Of a DNA stretch of 64,000 nt, positions 42,352 to 51,105 are shown piece after piece. The stretch is taken from NCBI GenBank assembly GCA_963791325.1, contig CAWBRU010000023.1:124001-188000 (forward strand), given 5' to 3'. This DNA is from JBEVJK01 sp963791325 (GTDB taxonomy: Bacteria > Pseudomonadota > Alphaproteobacteria > Rhizobiales > Rhizobiaceae). The first letter of the stretch is position 1. Each line of letters starts with the position of its first letter. The notes below the pieces were generated by a model. That model was given only the letters and a program-made list of their open reading frames with translations. It was not told the DNA's origin and did no database searches. Position numbers and translations under genes: made by a program.

Positions 42352-42930
42352 TCAGCGCGGCAGAGGCGGGATGACCGGCCTGAGATGCGGCTCGCCGTCG
42401 GGATCGTCGCGGGCATCGAACGGCCGTGCCATCTCGTCAAAGGCCGTCCAGCCGCCGGCCTCGTAGTCGGTGCGGCGGTCTTCGACGTCGACCGAGCCCG
42501 ACTGGCCGAGGATGGCAGCGGCGGCATCGACTTCCGCGTCCTCGACCCGTGCCGTCACCAGCGCGCCGCCGCGGCGCAGGTGTTCGGCATAGACATGGGC
42601 ATGGCGCTCTTCGACGCCGGCCTCCGTCAGTGCGCCGATCAGCCCGCCGGCGACGCCGCCGGCCGCCGCGCCGAGCACGGTGGTGGCGAGCCAGCCGGCG
42701 CCGACCACCGGCCCGATGCCGGGGATGGCGAAGGCGCCGAGCCCGGCAAGCAGGCCGCCGATGCCGCCGACGGCCGAGCCGATGCCCACGCCTTCGGCGG
42801 CATCGCTGCCGGCCTTGCCGTCGCGCGACACCAGGCTGATCTCGCCCGAGGCGATGCCGGCGTCTTCAAGTGCTGCGACGGCATCCTTGGCTTGCGCGTC
42901 CGTTTCGAACAATCCGCTGACGGTCTTCAT
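42352..42930 (-). CDS. General stress protein 17M-like, glycine-zipper membrane protein
   Basis: A 192-residue protein with an N-terminal YflT/GS17M-type ferredoxin-like fold (MKTVSGLFETDAQAKDAVAA, GISLVSRDG-like strand), then a glycine-rich hydrophobic segment (about 52-105, GIGSAVGGIGGLLAGLGAF and VLGAAAGGVAGGLIGAL) that may insert in or pack against membrane, then a second ferredoxin-like half (HVYAEHLRRGGALVTARV). Related proteins are stress-induced. The ATG at 42930 has GGGAG upstream. Confidence 0.75.
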   Translation of the reverse strand: MKTVSGLFETDAQAKDAVAALEDAGIASGEISLVSRDGKAGSDAAEGVGIGSAVGGIGGLLAGLGAFAIPGIGPVVGAGWLATTVLGAAAGGVAGGLIGALTEAGVEERHAHVYAEHLRRGGALVTARVEDAEVDAAAAILGQSGSVDVEDRRTDYEAGGWTAFDEMARPFDARDDPDGEPHLRPVIPPLPR

Positions 42931-43099
42931 GGTTCTTCTCCCTGTGAGTGCGGCTGGCACCTTTGTGCTCGAGGAAGAAGCCGCCCGGCCGCGGCAAGTT
43001 CCATGGCCGCAGTGCGAAGGAGGAGAGGTCGTTTGGCCCGACGGCAGGGCCGGCCTATGCTGACCTCAGATTGGTGGGGCTTGCCGTGGGATCGCAGCC

Positions 43100-43738
43100 A
43101 TGTCGCGGTGCGGAGACGTCTACGAGAACAAGGTCACCGGCGAGTATGTGGTGGTGCTTCGCGGCACCGAGGACCGCGGCACCGGGCCGGGCATCGCCCA
43201 TCTCAAGGCGCGGCCGGGTGCAGCGGTGGTCGGCGAGCACCGCCATCCCGGCCTGACCGAGCGCTTCACCGTCATCGCAGGCCACCTCGACGCCAGGATC
43301 GAGGGTTGCCAAAGCCGGCTCGGCCCGGGCGAGACGGCGTTTGTCGCAGCCGGGGTCGCCCATGATTGGTGGAACGGCAGCGCCGCCGAGGATGCCCATG
43401 TGCTGGTCGAGGTCGACGCCGCGCCGGGCGCCGAGAACGCCGATGCCGACCGCTTCGAGATGCTGATCGGCATGCTGTTTGGCCTCGCCAATGCCGGCAA
43501 GGTCGACGCCGGCGGCCGGCCGGGGCCGCTGCAGGGCGCGCTGATCGCACGCGAGTTCGCCGATGTCATCGTCTTCACCAGCCCGCCGCCGGCGGTCCAG
43601 GCGGCGGCCTTCGCCGTGCTGGCGCCGCTCGGCCGGCTGCTCGGCTACCGCGCCATCATCCCCGAATATTGCCGGCCGCATGGGCGCACGACGCCGGAGC
43701 CGGCGGCGCTCGCCGCCGCGGGCCTGCCGCCGGTCTGA
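43100..43738 (+). CDS. Cupin-domain protein
   Basis: A 212-residue protein with a cupin_2 barrel in its first half: EHRHPGLTERFTVIAGHLDA carries the metal-ligand His/Glu motif (about residue 48) and GETAFVAAGVAHDWWNGS the second motif. The C-terminal half (about 115-190) is helical with no recognised domain. Function unknown; cupins of this kind are sensors or small-molecule enzymes. Divergent from the stress-protein gene across a 169-base gap. Confidence 0.78.
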   Translation: MSRCGDVYENKVTGEYVVVLRGTEDRGTGPGIAHLKARPGAAVVGEHRHPGLTERFTVIAGHLDARIEGCQSRLGPGETAFVAAGVAHDWWNGSAAEDAHVLVEVDAAPGAENADADRFEMLIGMLFGLANAGKVDAGGRPGPLQGALIAREFADVIVFTSPPPAVQAAAFAVLAPLGRLLGYRAIIPEYCRPHGRTTPEPAALAAAGLPPV

Positions 43739-43756
43739 CGAGCGGGCCGGCCGCCG

Positions 43757-44467
43757 TCAGTCGCGCAGGATCATGCGGTCGCCGCGCACGTCGAAGCCGG
43801 CCAGGGTGCCGATGAAGTTCATGCCGAGCAGGCTCTGGCCCAGCGCCTGGCCTTCGGCAACCAGCACCGGGACATTGTTGCGCACGATGCGGCCGACGCC
43901 GAGCGCATCGACCCTGACCTGGGCGGCGCGGGCCATGCCGTTGGCGGTCGCGACCGGAACCGTATAGCTGAGATCGGCGGTGTCGAAGCCGGCCCGGCGC
44001 GCGTCCGCGGCGGTCAGCACCGTGGTGGTGGCGCCGGTGTCGACAATGGCGTCGACGCCGACCCCGTTGACCGAGATGCGGCCGCCGAAATGGCCGTTGG
44101 CCAGCTTTTCCAGCACCACCTGCTGGCGGCCCTCGCTGTCGGTGATCGACAGCGGGCTGCCGGGGATCAGCCCGGCGCTGATCCGGCTCGCGACGTCCTG
44201 CAGCTCATATCGGTACTGATAGGAGGCGACCAGCGCCAGGATGACGACCAGCCACAGCGCCAGGCTGCGCGCCACATAGGAAAGCCGGAGGCCGGAGCCG
44301 AGTATCCCGGCGGCCAGCACCGCGCCCCACAGGCCGAGATAGAGCGCCCGCGACACCTCGTCGCCGGTCTCGGTGAGCGATGCGCTGCCGTTGCTCACCA
44401 GCAGATAGAGCAGCAGCCCGCCGCCGACGACGGCAATGCCGATCCACAGCGATCGCGCCATGCTCAT
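43757..44467 (-). CDS. TIGR02281-type retropepsin-like aspartic protease
   Basis: A 236-residue inner-membrane protein: three hydrophobic segments in the first 90 residues, then a periplasmic retropepsin domain with the catalytic [10 protein letters not shown] (about residue 143) and a C-terminal [22 protein letters not shown]. One Asp per chain implies a dimer active site, as in retropepsins. Its start overlaps the stop of the DUF1289 gene (ATGA). The substrate is unknown. Confidence 0.88.
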   Translation of the reverse strand: MSMARSLWIGIAVVGGGLLLYLLVSNGSASLTETGDEVSRALYLGLWGAVLAAGILGSGLRLSYVARSLALWLVVILALVASYQYRYELQDVASRISAGLIPGSPLSITDSEGRQQVVLEKLANGHFGGRISVNGVGVDAIVDTGATTTVLTAADARRAGFDTADLSYTVPVATANGMARAAQVRVDALGVGRIVRNNVPVLVAEGQALGQSLLGMNFIGTLAGFDVRGDRMILRD

Positions 44468-44697
44468 CGCTCGCTGCGGCGCTCGCGCGCCATTCGCGCG
44501 CGGCGGGTTTCACGGCGCGGCCGCCGCTCGACGGCGGCAAGCCGGGCCGGCAGCTCGGCCATCACCGCGCGCCGCTGATCCGGGCTCATCGCGATCCAAT
44601 CGGCGATCTCGTCGCGCGTGCGTCCGCAACCGAAGCAGAAACCGGTTTTCAAATCGATCGAACAGACGAGGATGCAGGGTGATTCGATGCCGCTCAT
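44464..44697 (-). CDS. DUF1289 small Cys-rich protein
   Basis: A 77-residue protein with the DUF1289 pattern [20 protein letters not shown] followed by [20 protein letters not shown]. Four cysteines probably bind a metal or an Fe-S cluster; the function is unknown. The basic tail is arginine-rich. It is translationally coupled to the protease gene downstream. Confidence 0.88.
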   Translation of the reverse strand: MSGIESPCILVCSIDLKTGFCFGCGRTRDEIADWIAMSPDQRRAVMAELPARLAAVERRPRRETRRARMARERRSER

Positions 44698-44732
44698 GGC
44701 CTACCAATTGCCCGCGTTCCAGATGGTACGGC

Positions 44733-44758
44733 CCATCCGGCTTTGCAAGCCCGGATGG
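44733..44758. repeat. Imperfect GC palindrome between divergent genes
   Basis: CCATCCGG (44733-44740) and CCGGATGG (44751-44758) flank CTTTGCAAGC, which can extend the stem (CTT with AAG, one bulge). It lies between DUF1289 and cobT, which diverge, so it cannot terminate either gene; it may be an operator or a dispersed palindrome. No cobalamin riboswitch box was seen upstream of cobT. Confidence 0.4.
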
Positions 44759-44895
44759 CGACGCCCGACGTCGCCCTGGTGCGCCTTATGATTTTCACAA
44801 CCGCATGGTTCTGTCGCCGCCTCACCCGCTGGAGGGGACCCCGCTTCCTCGAATCGGCACGCCCCTTTAAATCTTCGTTTTGGGAGAGCGACACC

Positions 44896-45900
44896 ATGGC
44901 TGAGGCAGTCTCCACCGGGAAAAGCCCCTTCGACGACACCAGGGCGCTGCTTGCCCGACTCGAAGGGCCCGACGAGAGCGCCGCGGCCGCGGTGCGCCAA
45001 CTCTATGCCGAGAGCGGCAAGCCCCGCGGCTCGCTCGGCCGGCTGGAGGACTTCGCCGAGTGGCTCGCCGCCTGGACGGGCAAGGTGCCGCCGGTGGTGC
45101 GGCGGCCGCTGGTGGCGGTGTTTGCCGGCAGCCACGGGGTGGCGCGCCGCGATGTCTCGCCCCGGTCGGCTGCGGCGACCCGCGACACGGTCGCCCGGGC
45201 GGCGGCCGGGACCGCGCCGATCAACCAGTTCTGTGCGGCTGCCGACCTCGGGCTGAAGGTATTCGACCTGGCGCTCGACCTGCCGACCGGGGATATCGCG
45301 GTCGAGCCCGCGCTCGACGAGCGCGGCTGTGCGGCGACCATCGCCTTCGGCATGGAGGCGGTCGCCGGCGACGTCGATCTGCTCTGCGTCGGCGACCTCG
45401 GTGTCGGCAATTCGACCGTCGCCGCGGCGCTGTTTGCGGCCCTGCTCGGCGGCCGGGGTGCGGATTGGATCGGCTCGGGCTCGGGGGCCGACGACACGAT
45501 GATGGCGCGCAAGGCCGAGGCGGTCGACGCCGCGCTCAGCCTCAACCAGGGCCATCTCGGCGATCCGCTCCAGGTGCTGCGCCGCGTCGGCGGCCGCGAA
45601 TTCGCGGCGATCGCCGGGGCGATCCTGGCGGCGCGCATCCAGCACGTGCCGGTGATCATCGACGGGTTTGCGACCACGGCGGCGGCGGCGGTGCTGCACG
45701 CCGCCAACCCGCGGGCGCTCGACCACTGCGTGCTTGCCCATCTCTCCGCCGAGCCCGGCCATCAGCGCGCCGCCGACCGGCTCGGCCTAAGGCCGATCCT
45801 CGATCTCAAGCTGCACCATGGCGAAGCGGTGGGCGCTGCACTCGCCGCCGGCATCGTCAAGGCCGCGGCGCTGTCGCTTTCCGGCATGGGCCGCTCATGA
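44896..45900 (+). CDS. cobT: Nicotinate-nucleotide:dimethylbenzimidazole phosphoribosyltransferase
   Basis: Makes alpha-ribazole phosphate for the lower loop of vitamin B12 (EC 2.4.2.21). The 334-residue product shows FAGSHGVARRDVS, INQFCAAADLGLKVFDLALD, CVGDLGVGNSTVAAALF, WIGSGSGADD and the C-terminal HLSAEPGHQRAADRLGLRPILDLKLHHGEAVGAA split over the catalytic-glutamate region. The ATG at 44896 has GGGAGAG eight bases upstream. Its end overlaps the convergent histidine kinase gene by six bases. Called cobU in some alphaproteobacteria. Confidence 0.95.
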   Translation: MAEAVSTGKSPFDDTRALLARLEGPDESAAAAVRQLYAESGKPRGSLGRLEDFAEWLAAWTGKVPPVVRRPLVAVFAGSHGVARRDVSPRSAAATRDTVARAAAGTAPINQFCAAADLGLKVFDLALDLPTGDIAVEPALDERGCAATIAFGMEAVAGDVDLLCVGDLGVGNSTVAAALFAALLGGRGADWIGSGSGADDTMMARKAEAVDAALSLNQGHLGDPLQVLRRVGGREFAAIAGAILAARIQHVPVIIDGFATTAAAAVLHAANPRALDHCVLAHLSAEPGHQRAADRLGLRPILDLKLHHGEAVGAALAAGIVKAAALSLSGMGRS

Positions 45901-47418
45901 GGCGTGCGCCTGCAGCCGCCGCCCGCTGTCGGCCGGGGGAGCGGCGGCCGGCAGCACCCGGCTGGCCGGGAACACGACCAGCGCCTCGGTGCCTTGGCGC
46001 AGCTTCGACCGTAGCTCGAAGCTGCCGCCATGCATGGCCACCAGGCCCTGGACGATCGGCAGCCCGAGCCCGGCGCCCTGCTCGGCATTCTTGATGGCGA
46101 TCGCGCCCTGGCCGAAGGCCGACAGCACCACCGGGATTTCGTCCTGGGCAATGCCGGGGCCGTTATCGCTGACGCTCAGATATTGGCCGCCGCCGGCGGT
46201 CCAGCCGGCGCTGACCGTCACCTTGCCGTCGCGGCCGGTGAACTTGACGGCATTGGCGACGAGGTTGAGGGCGATCTGGCGGACCGAGCGCTTGTCCGCC
46301 AGCAGCGGCGGCAGGGCCTGCTCCACCTGATGGCCGAGGCTGAGCCCCCGGGTCCGCGCCTTGAGATCGAGCAGCCGGCAGCTTTCCTCGACGATCCGGG
46401 CAAGCGACACCGGCTCCTCCTCGAGCGGGCGGGCGCCGGCCTCGATGCGCGACAAGTCGAGGATCTCGTCGATCAGCGCCAAAAGGTGCCGGCCTGAGCT
46501 GTGAATGTCGCGCGCATAATCGCGGTAGGTGGCGTGGCCGAGCCGGCCGAGCGCCTCGCTGGCCATCACCTCCGAAAAGCCGAGAATGGCGTTGAGCGGG
46601 GTGCGCAATTCGTGGCTCATCGAGGCCAGAAAGCGCGATTTGGCCAGATTGGCGGCCTCGGCGCGGCGCCGCGCCTCGTCGGCAAGGCCGGTCGCCGCCT
46701 CGCGCTCGCCGGCGATCCAATCCGCCTGCCGGCCGAGCACCAGGAGCTGCGCGGCGCGGCGGCGCAGCTCCTCCGACAGCCCGGCAAAGAACGCCAGCGC
46801 CGCCACCACCAGCGCCGCGGCCAGGACACCGACCGGCCATGGAGCGGCAAGGCTTTTCCACGCATAGACTGAGACGGGCAGGGCAAAGCCCGCCGCCACG
46901 ACGCCGGGCAGGGCCGAGCCGATGAGGCAGGTGCCGGCCATCGCCGCGAGCAGCACGATCGCCTGAAACAGGAAAAAGCCGTCGCCGCCGCAGGCGGGGC
47001 AGCCGAGCGCGGCGAACCAGGCCCAGGTAAGGCTCGTCGCCAGATGGCCGGCCTGCAGACGCCGGCGCCAGGCGGGCGAGGCACGTTCGGCCTCAGCGAC
47101 GCGCCCGAGCTGGCCGGCCAGCAGATAGAGGCCGCCATAGGCGGCGAGCGTCGCCAAGCCCCAGCCCAAATTGGCGGCACTGCCTTCGCCCGCCAGGCCG
47201 ATGCCGGCCACGGCGAGCACGAACAGGTTCGCAACCGGCACCGCGCTCAGCAGGCGGCGGGCATGGCTGGCCAGCAGCTCGGCCGCACAGTCGGGCACGC
47301 CGGCCCGTTCGCCGAGCCGCTCCCGCGTTGCGCGCACGGTCTCGGCCGCGTTGCTGCGCGGCGCTTTGCGGCGGTCTACGATGAACTTGTCCAGCGTCGG
47401 CGCGTGGTCAGGCGTCAT
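45895..47418 (-). CDS. Membrane sensor histidine kinase
   Basis: A 507-residue kinase. The N-terminal half has several hydrophobic helices (about residues 57-230, e.g. LLSAVPVANLFVLAVAGIGLA and GVLAAALVVAALAFFAGL) as a membrane sensor. The cytoplasmic part has an H-box FLASMSHELRTPLNAILGFS (His near 292), N-box NLVANAVKF, and G boxes SDNGPGIA and GAGLGLPIV. The H-box and cell-cycle-like HATPase resemble PdhS/PleC kinases. No response regulator is adjacent, so it is an orphan. The ATG at 47418 is preferred; a GTG at 47445 is possible. Confidence 0.9.
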   Translation of the reverse strand: MTPDHAPTLDKFIVDRRKAPRSNAAETVRATRERLGERAGVPDCAAELLASHARRLLSAVPVANLFVLAVAGIGLAGEGSAANLGWGLATLAAYGGLYLLAGQLGRVAEAERASPAWRRRLQAGHLATSLTWAWFAALGCPACGGDGFFLFQAIVLLAAMAGTCLIGSALPGVVAAGFALPVSVYAWKSLAAPWPVGVLAAALVVAALAFFAGLSEELRRRAAQLLVLGRQADWIAGEREAATGLADEARRRAEAANLAKSRFLASMSHELRTPLNAILGFSEVMASEALGRLGHATYRDYARDIHSSGRHLLALIDEILDLSRIEAGARPLEEEPVSLARIVEESCRLLDLKARTRGLSLGHQVEQALPPLLADKRSVRQIALNLVANAVKFTGRDGKVTVSAGWTAGGGQYLSVSDNGPGIAQDEIPVVLSAFGQGAIAIKNAEQGAGLGLPIVQGLVAMHGGSFELRSKLRQGTEALVVFPASRVLPAAAPPADSGRRLQAHAS

Positions 47419-47484
47419 CGAGATTTTCGTTGTATTAGGAGCCACTTGGGATCAAGTTTAACGATGAATGATTAAGAGCTCGTT

Positions 47485-48174
47485 GTGCCCGTCACCACCC
47501 GGCCGGCCTGCATGCGCCGGCTGAGCCGAGGCACCCGCCCGGGCCGGCGGATGCTCCTCGACGCCGTTCTGGCTCTGGCCATCCTCGGTCTCTTGGCGCT
47601 GGTGGCCGCGCGGCTCGACAGCCGCACCGAGGTCGAGGCGGACGGCCGCGCGGCGGTCAATGACGGCGATACGCTCACTTTGGGTGGAGCACGCATCCGG
47701 CTGGCCGGCATCGATGCGCCGGAATACCATCAGATCTGCCGGCGCGACGAACAGCCTTATCCCTGCGGGCGCCAGTCGCGGCTGGCGCTGGTGGCGCTGA
47801 TTGCCGGCCGCGCCGTCGTCTGCAGCGGCGCCGAGCATGACCGCTATGGCCGCCTGCTCGCCCGCTGCCGGGCCGGCGAGGACGATCTCAACCGCCGCCA
47901 AGTCTCCGGCGGCTGGGCGCTCGCTTATGGCGGCTATGACGATGCCGAGGCCGAGGCCCGGGCGGCGCGGCGCGGCCTATGGGCCGGCACGTTCGACAGT
48001 CCGCGGCACTGGCGCGACACGCATGCCGGGCCGCCCGCCGAGGCGGCGCCGGCAGCGCAGGCGACGGCCGCGGGCTGGCTCGACCTCGTCGCCGGCTGGC
48101 TCTCCGAACTGCTCGGCTTTCGCTCGCCGGCATCTTCTGGCACAACGGCGGCCGGCAAGGAGGTTCAGCCGTGA
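47485..48174 (+). CDS. Membrane-anchored thermonuclease family protein
   Basis: A 229-residue SNase-fold protein with an N-terminal anchor (VLALAILGLLALVAARL, residues 28-44). The nuclease core has NDGDTLTLGGARIRLAGIDA with the metal and arginine residues (about 59-78), HDRYGRLLARC, and ARAARRGLWAG at the end of the fold, followed by a hydrophobic Ala-rich tail. Probably periplasmic. The GTG at 47485 is the longest start; ATGs at 47512 and 47551 are alternatives. The stop overlaps the GST start (GTGA). Confidence 0.82.
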   Translation: MPVTTRPACMRRLSRGTRPGRRMLLDAVLALAILGLLALVAARLDSRTEVEADGRAAVNDGDTLTLGGARIRLAGIDAPEYHQICRRDEQPYPCGRQSRLALVALIAGRAVVCSGAEHDRYGRLLARCRAGEDDLNRRQVSGGWALAYGGYDDAEAEARAARRGLWAGTFDSPRHWRDTHAGPPAEAAPAAQATAAGWLDLVAGWLSELLGFRSPASSGTTAAGKEVQP

Positions 48175-48782
48175 AGCTGTTCGACGGGGGCCGCGCGCCC
48201 AATCCGCGCCGGGTGCGCATCTTTCTGGCCGAGAAGGGCCTGAGCGTGCCGCTCGAGGCGGTCGACATGGGCGCGATGGGCCATCGCGGCGAGGCCGTTA
48301 CGTCGCGCAATCCGCTGCAGCGGCTGCCGGTGCTGGAGCTCGACGACGGCACCATCCTCACCAAATCGATCGCCATCTGCCGCTATTTCGAGGAGCTTCA
48401 CCCGTCTCCGCCCCTGTTCGGCACGGGGGCGCTCGGCAGAGCGCGGGTCGAGATGTGGCAGCGGCGCATCGAGCTCAATCTGCTCAATGCGGTCGCCCAC
48501 GCCTTCCGTCACATCCATCCGGCGATGAAAGACTGGGAAATCCCGCAGGTCCCCGAATGGGGCGAGGCGAACAAGCCCAAGGTGATCGACTTTCTCGGCC
48601 TGCTCGAACGGGAGCTTGCCGGCCGTGACTTCGTCGCCGGCGAGGATTTCAGCATCGCCGACATCACCGGCCTGGTCGCCCTCGATTTCATGAAGCCGGC
48701 GCGGATCGCCGTCCCTGGCGAGTTCGGGCACGTGCTTCGCTGGCACGCGGCGTTGAAGTCGCGCCCGAGCGCAAACGCCTAA
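48171..48782 (+). CDS. Glutathione S-transferase family protein
   Basis: A 203-residue cytoplasmic GST: thioredoxin-like N-domain beginning KLFDGGRAPNPRRVRIFLAE, with NPLQRLPVLELDDGTILTKS (cis-Pro and glutathione Ser) and a helical C-domain with FVAGEDFSIADITGLVALDF (the N-capping box). The substrate is unknown. The GTG start at 48171 follows an almost ideal AAGGAGG. It is coupled to the nuclease gene and 3 bases ahead of the uracil-DNA glycosylase gene. Confidence 0.9.
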   Translation: MKLFDGGRAPNPRRVRIFLAEKGLSVPLEAVDMGAMGHRGEAVTSRNPLQRLPVLELDDGTILTKSIAICRYFEELHPSPPLFGTGALGRARVEMWQRRIELNLLNAVAHAFRHIHPAMKDWEIPQVPEWGEANKPKVIDFLGLLERELAGRDFVAGEDFSIADITGLVALDFMKPARIAVPGEFGHVLRWHAALKSRPSANA

Positions 48783-48785
48783 CAA

Positions 48786-49415
48786 TTGGAAGACGTTGCC
48801 GAATTGGATCGGCTGACCGCCGAGATCAGGGCCTGCCGGATCTGCCGCGACAACCCCGCCGGCCGGCCGCTGGCGCACGAGCCGCGGCCGGTGGTGGTGG
48901 CTTCGAAGACCGCCGGGATGCTGATCGCCGGCCAGGCCCCCGGCACCAAGGTGCACGCCACCGGGATCCCGTTCAACGACGCCTCCGGAGATCGGCTGCG
49001 CGATTGGCTCGGCGTAAGCCGCGACGAGTTCTATGATCCCCACTGCTTCGCCATCGTGCCGATGGGCTTCTGCTTCCCCGGCCAGGACGCCAAAGGCGGC
49101 GACCTGCCGCCGCGCCGCGAATGCGCGCCGGCCTGGCGGGCCCGGCTGTTGGCGCTGATGCCGCAGATCGAGCTGGTGCTCACCATCGGCCTTTATGCTC
49201 AGGCCTGGCACCTCGGCGCAGCCCGCTCGGCTTCGCTGACCGCGACGGTCGAGGACTGGCGGCGCCACTTCGCGGCTCCGGGCAGGCCAAAGGTTCTGGC
49301 TCTGCCTCACCCGTCGTGGCGCAACATCGGCTGGATCAAGCGCCATCCCTGGTTTGAAATGGAATTGCTGCCGTTCCTCAAGGCAGAAATTCGCCATCGC
49401 CTGAAGGAGGGCTGA
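48786..49415 (+). CDS. Uracil-DNA glycosylase family protein
   Basis: A 209-residue UDG-superfamily protein. Motif A is LIAGQAPGTKVHATGIPFND (about residues 46-65), followed by SGDRLRDWLG; the C-terminal motif is LPHPSWRN (about 176). Two cysteines in the N-terminus (ACRICRDN) may be part of an Fe-S ligand set, but the four-cysteine pattern of family 4 is not complete. It starts at a TTG only three bases after the GST stop, with no clear ribosome site, so it depends on coupling. Confidence 0.83.
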   Translation: MEDVAELDRLTAEIRACRICRDNPAGRPLAHEPRPVVVASKTAGMLIAGQAPGTKVHATGIPFNDASGDRLRDWLGVSRDEFYDPHCFAIVPMGFCFPGQDAKGGDLPPRRECAPAWRARLLALMPQIELVLTIGLYAQAWHLGAARSASLTATVEDWRRHFAAPGRPKVLALPHPSWRNIGWIKRHPWFEMELLPFLKAEIRHRLKEG

Positions 49416-49515
49416 GGCAAGCCGATCCCAAGCTTACGGCCAAGCCGGAGAATTTCGTTCTTGCGGCGCAGGTGATCGAGCCGCACAATAGCATTTCATT
49501 CTACCGGAGCCGAAG

Positions 49516-50007
49516 ATGGACCGTCTGGACCGAAAGATTTTGCGCCTGCTGCAGGAGGATGCCACCTTGGCCGTCGCCGACGTCGCCAAGAAGGTCGGCC
49601 TGTCGACGACCCCTTGCTGGCGCCGCATCCAGAAGCTCGAGGAGGAGGGGGTGATCCGGCGCCGGGTGGCGCTGCTCGACCCGTCTCGCATCAACACCAA
49701 GGTGACCGTCTTCGTCTCGATCCGCACCAACTCGCACAGCCATGAGTGGCTGCGGCGGTTTTCGGAGGTGATCCAGGAGTTCCCGGAGGTCATCGAGTTC
49801 TACCGGATGAGCGGCGACGTCGACTATCTGCTGCGCGTGGTGGTCCCCGACATCGGCGCCTACGATGCCTTCTACAAGCGGCTGATCGGCAAGATCGAGA
49901 TCCGCGACGTGTCTTCGTCCTTCGCCATGGAGCAGATCAAATACACGACCGAGCTGCCGCTCGATTACATGGTGCTGGACAAGGAGCCGGCGGCGAGCGT
50001 CGCCTGA
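49516..50007 (+). CDS. Lrp/AsnC family transcriptional regulator
   Basis: A 163-residue regulator with the N-terminal helix-turn-helix (DRKILRLLQEDATLAVADVA, VGLSTTPCWRRIQKLE) and the RAM ligand domain (FYRMSGDVDYLLRVVVPD). The CWRRIQ helix is typical of the large alphaproteobacterial Lrp group. It is a different gene from the ald-linked regulator. No target gene is obvious; the next gene is the cyclase, 87 bases downstream. Confidence 0.93.
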   Translation: MDRLDRKILRLLQEDATLAVADVAKKVGLSTTPCWRRIQKLEEEGVIRRRVALLDPSRINTKVTVFVSIRTNSHSHEWLRRFSEVIQEFPEVIEFYRMSGDVDYLLRVVVPDIGAYDAFYKRLIGKIEIRDVSSSFAMEQIKYTTELPLDYMVLDKEPAASVA

Positions 50008-50094
50008 GATTTCAGGGCGTTCGCAAAACCGCCGAGACCTGCCCCGGCGGCAAACTTGTAGGCGCTGTTCGGCCACTGGTATATTCTGCCTGCC

Positions 50095-51066
50095 ATGGTG
50101 GATATCGAGACCCTGTCCCTGACCGAGGCGATCCGGCTGCAGTCGGAGCTGTCCACCTATATCGACAAGAAGTTCCAGCGCCACGCGGTGCTGATATTTT
50201 CCGACATCGTCGGCTCGACGCCTTATTTCGCCCGGTTCGGCAACGAGGCCGGCCGCAGCCTGCAGCAGCGCCACCTCGACCACCTCAACAGCGTGGTTGC
50301 CGATCGCGGCGGCCGCATCGTCGACACGGCAGGCGACGGGGCCTTCCTGTGCTTTTCCGAAGTCGAGCCCGCCTGCACGGCGATGATCGAGCTCAACCGC
50401 CGGATATCCGCCGACAACTCCCATCGCCCGCGCGAGCACCAGCTGATCGTGCGCATCGGCATCCATTGGGGCAGCGTGCTCACCGATACGGTGATCGTCA
50501 CCGGCGATGCGGTCAATCTGAGCTCGCGGGTCGCCGGCTCGGCCCGGCCCGGCGAAATCCGCATCACCCGGTCGGTGTTTTCCGAACTGCCGAGCGCTTT
50601 GCGTATGTGGTGCAAGAACCTCGAGCCGGTGGAGCTCGAAGGCGTCGACGGCAAGGTCGGCCTGATGGAGCTGGTTTGGTGGGACCCGTCGCGTTTCCCC
50701 GAATATGTGCGCATCGAAAACAGCGGCGAGATGCTGCCTTTGCCGCCGCTCGACACGATCAGCTTCGGCCGCATCGGCGAGCTCGACGGGGTCAAGGCCA
50801 ACGACATCGTCATCAAGCTCGGCGAGGAGCGGCTGAGCAACATGGTCAGCCGCTGGCATTTCGAGCTCAACCGCCGCCATGACGGCTTCGTGCTCAGGCT
50901 GGTGTCGTCTCAGCTCACCGAGGTGGACGGGCGGGTGCTGCAGAAGGGCGAGGAGGCCGAGGTGCGCACCGGCACCATCGTGGTCCTGGCCAAGACCATC
51001 GTGCTAAGGTTCCTGGCGCATCAGAAGGACGCACCCGATCCGCAGCATACCGTGGTGATTGCCTGA
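50095..51066 (+). CDS. Class III nucleotidyl cyclase-like domain fused to FHA domain
   Basis: A 323-residue soluble protein. Residues about 30-190 form a class III cyclase domain with the metal aspartates D37 (FSDIVGST) and D81 (AGDGAF) and the transition-state R145 (VNLSSR). The two residues that usually select adenine, Lys before TxGDG and Asp before xxGxxVN, are D77 and I134. Residues about 235-315 are a FHA phosphothreonine-binding domain (FGRIGEL, NMVSRWHFELNRR). Most FHA-cyclases have FHA first; here it is last. Activity may be altered or regulatory. Confidence 0.85.
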   Translation: MVDIETLSLTEAIRLQSELSTYIDKKFQRHAVLIFSDIVGSTPYFARFGNEAGRSLQQRHLDHLNSVVADRGGRIVDTAGDGAFLCFSEVEPACTAMIELNRRISADNSHRPREHQLIVRIGIHWGSVLTDTVIVTGDAVNLSSRVAGSARPGEIRITRSVFSELPSALRMWCKNLEPVELEGVDGKVGLMELVWWDPSRFPEYVRIENSGEMLPLPPLDTISFGRIGELDGVKANDIVIKLGEERLSNMVSRWHFELNRRHDGFVLRLVSSQLTEVDGRVLQKGEEAEVRTGTIVVLAKTIVLRFLAHQKDAPDPQHTVVIA

Positions 51067-51105
51067 GCCGGACGGCAGCCGGCTAAGCCGCAAAATGCCG
51101 CCGGG

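Noticed and set aside
44698..44895. Cobalamin riboswitch upstream of cobT
   Set aside because: No B12-box-like sequence could be found, and cobT genes are not always controlled this way.
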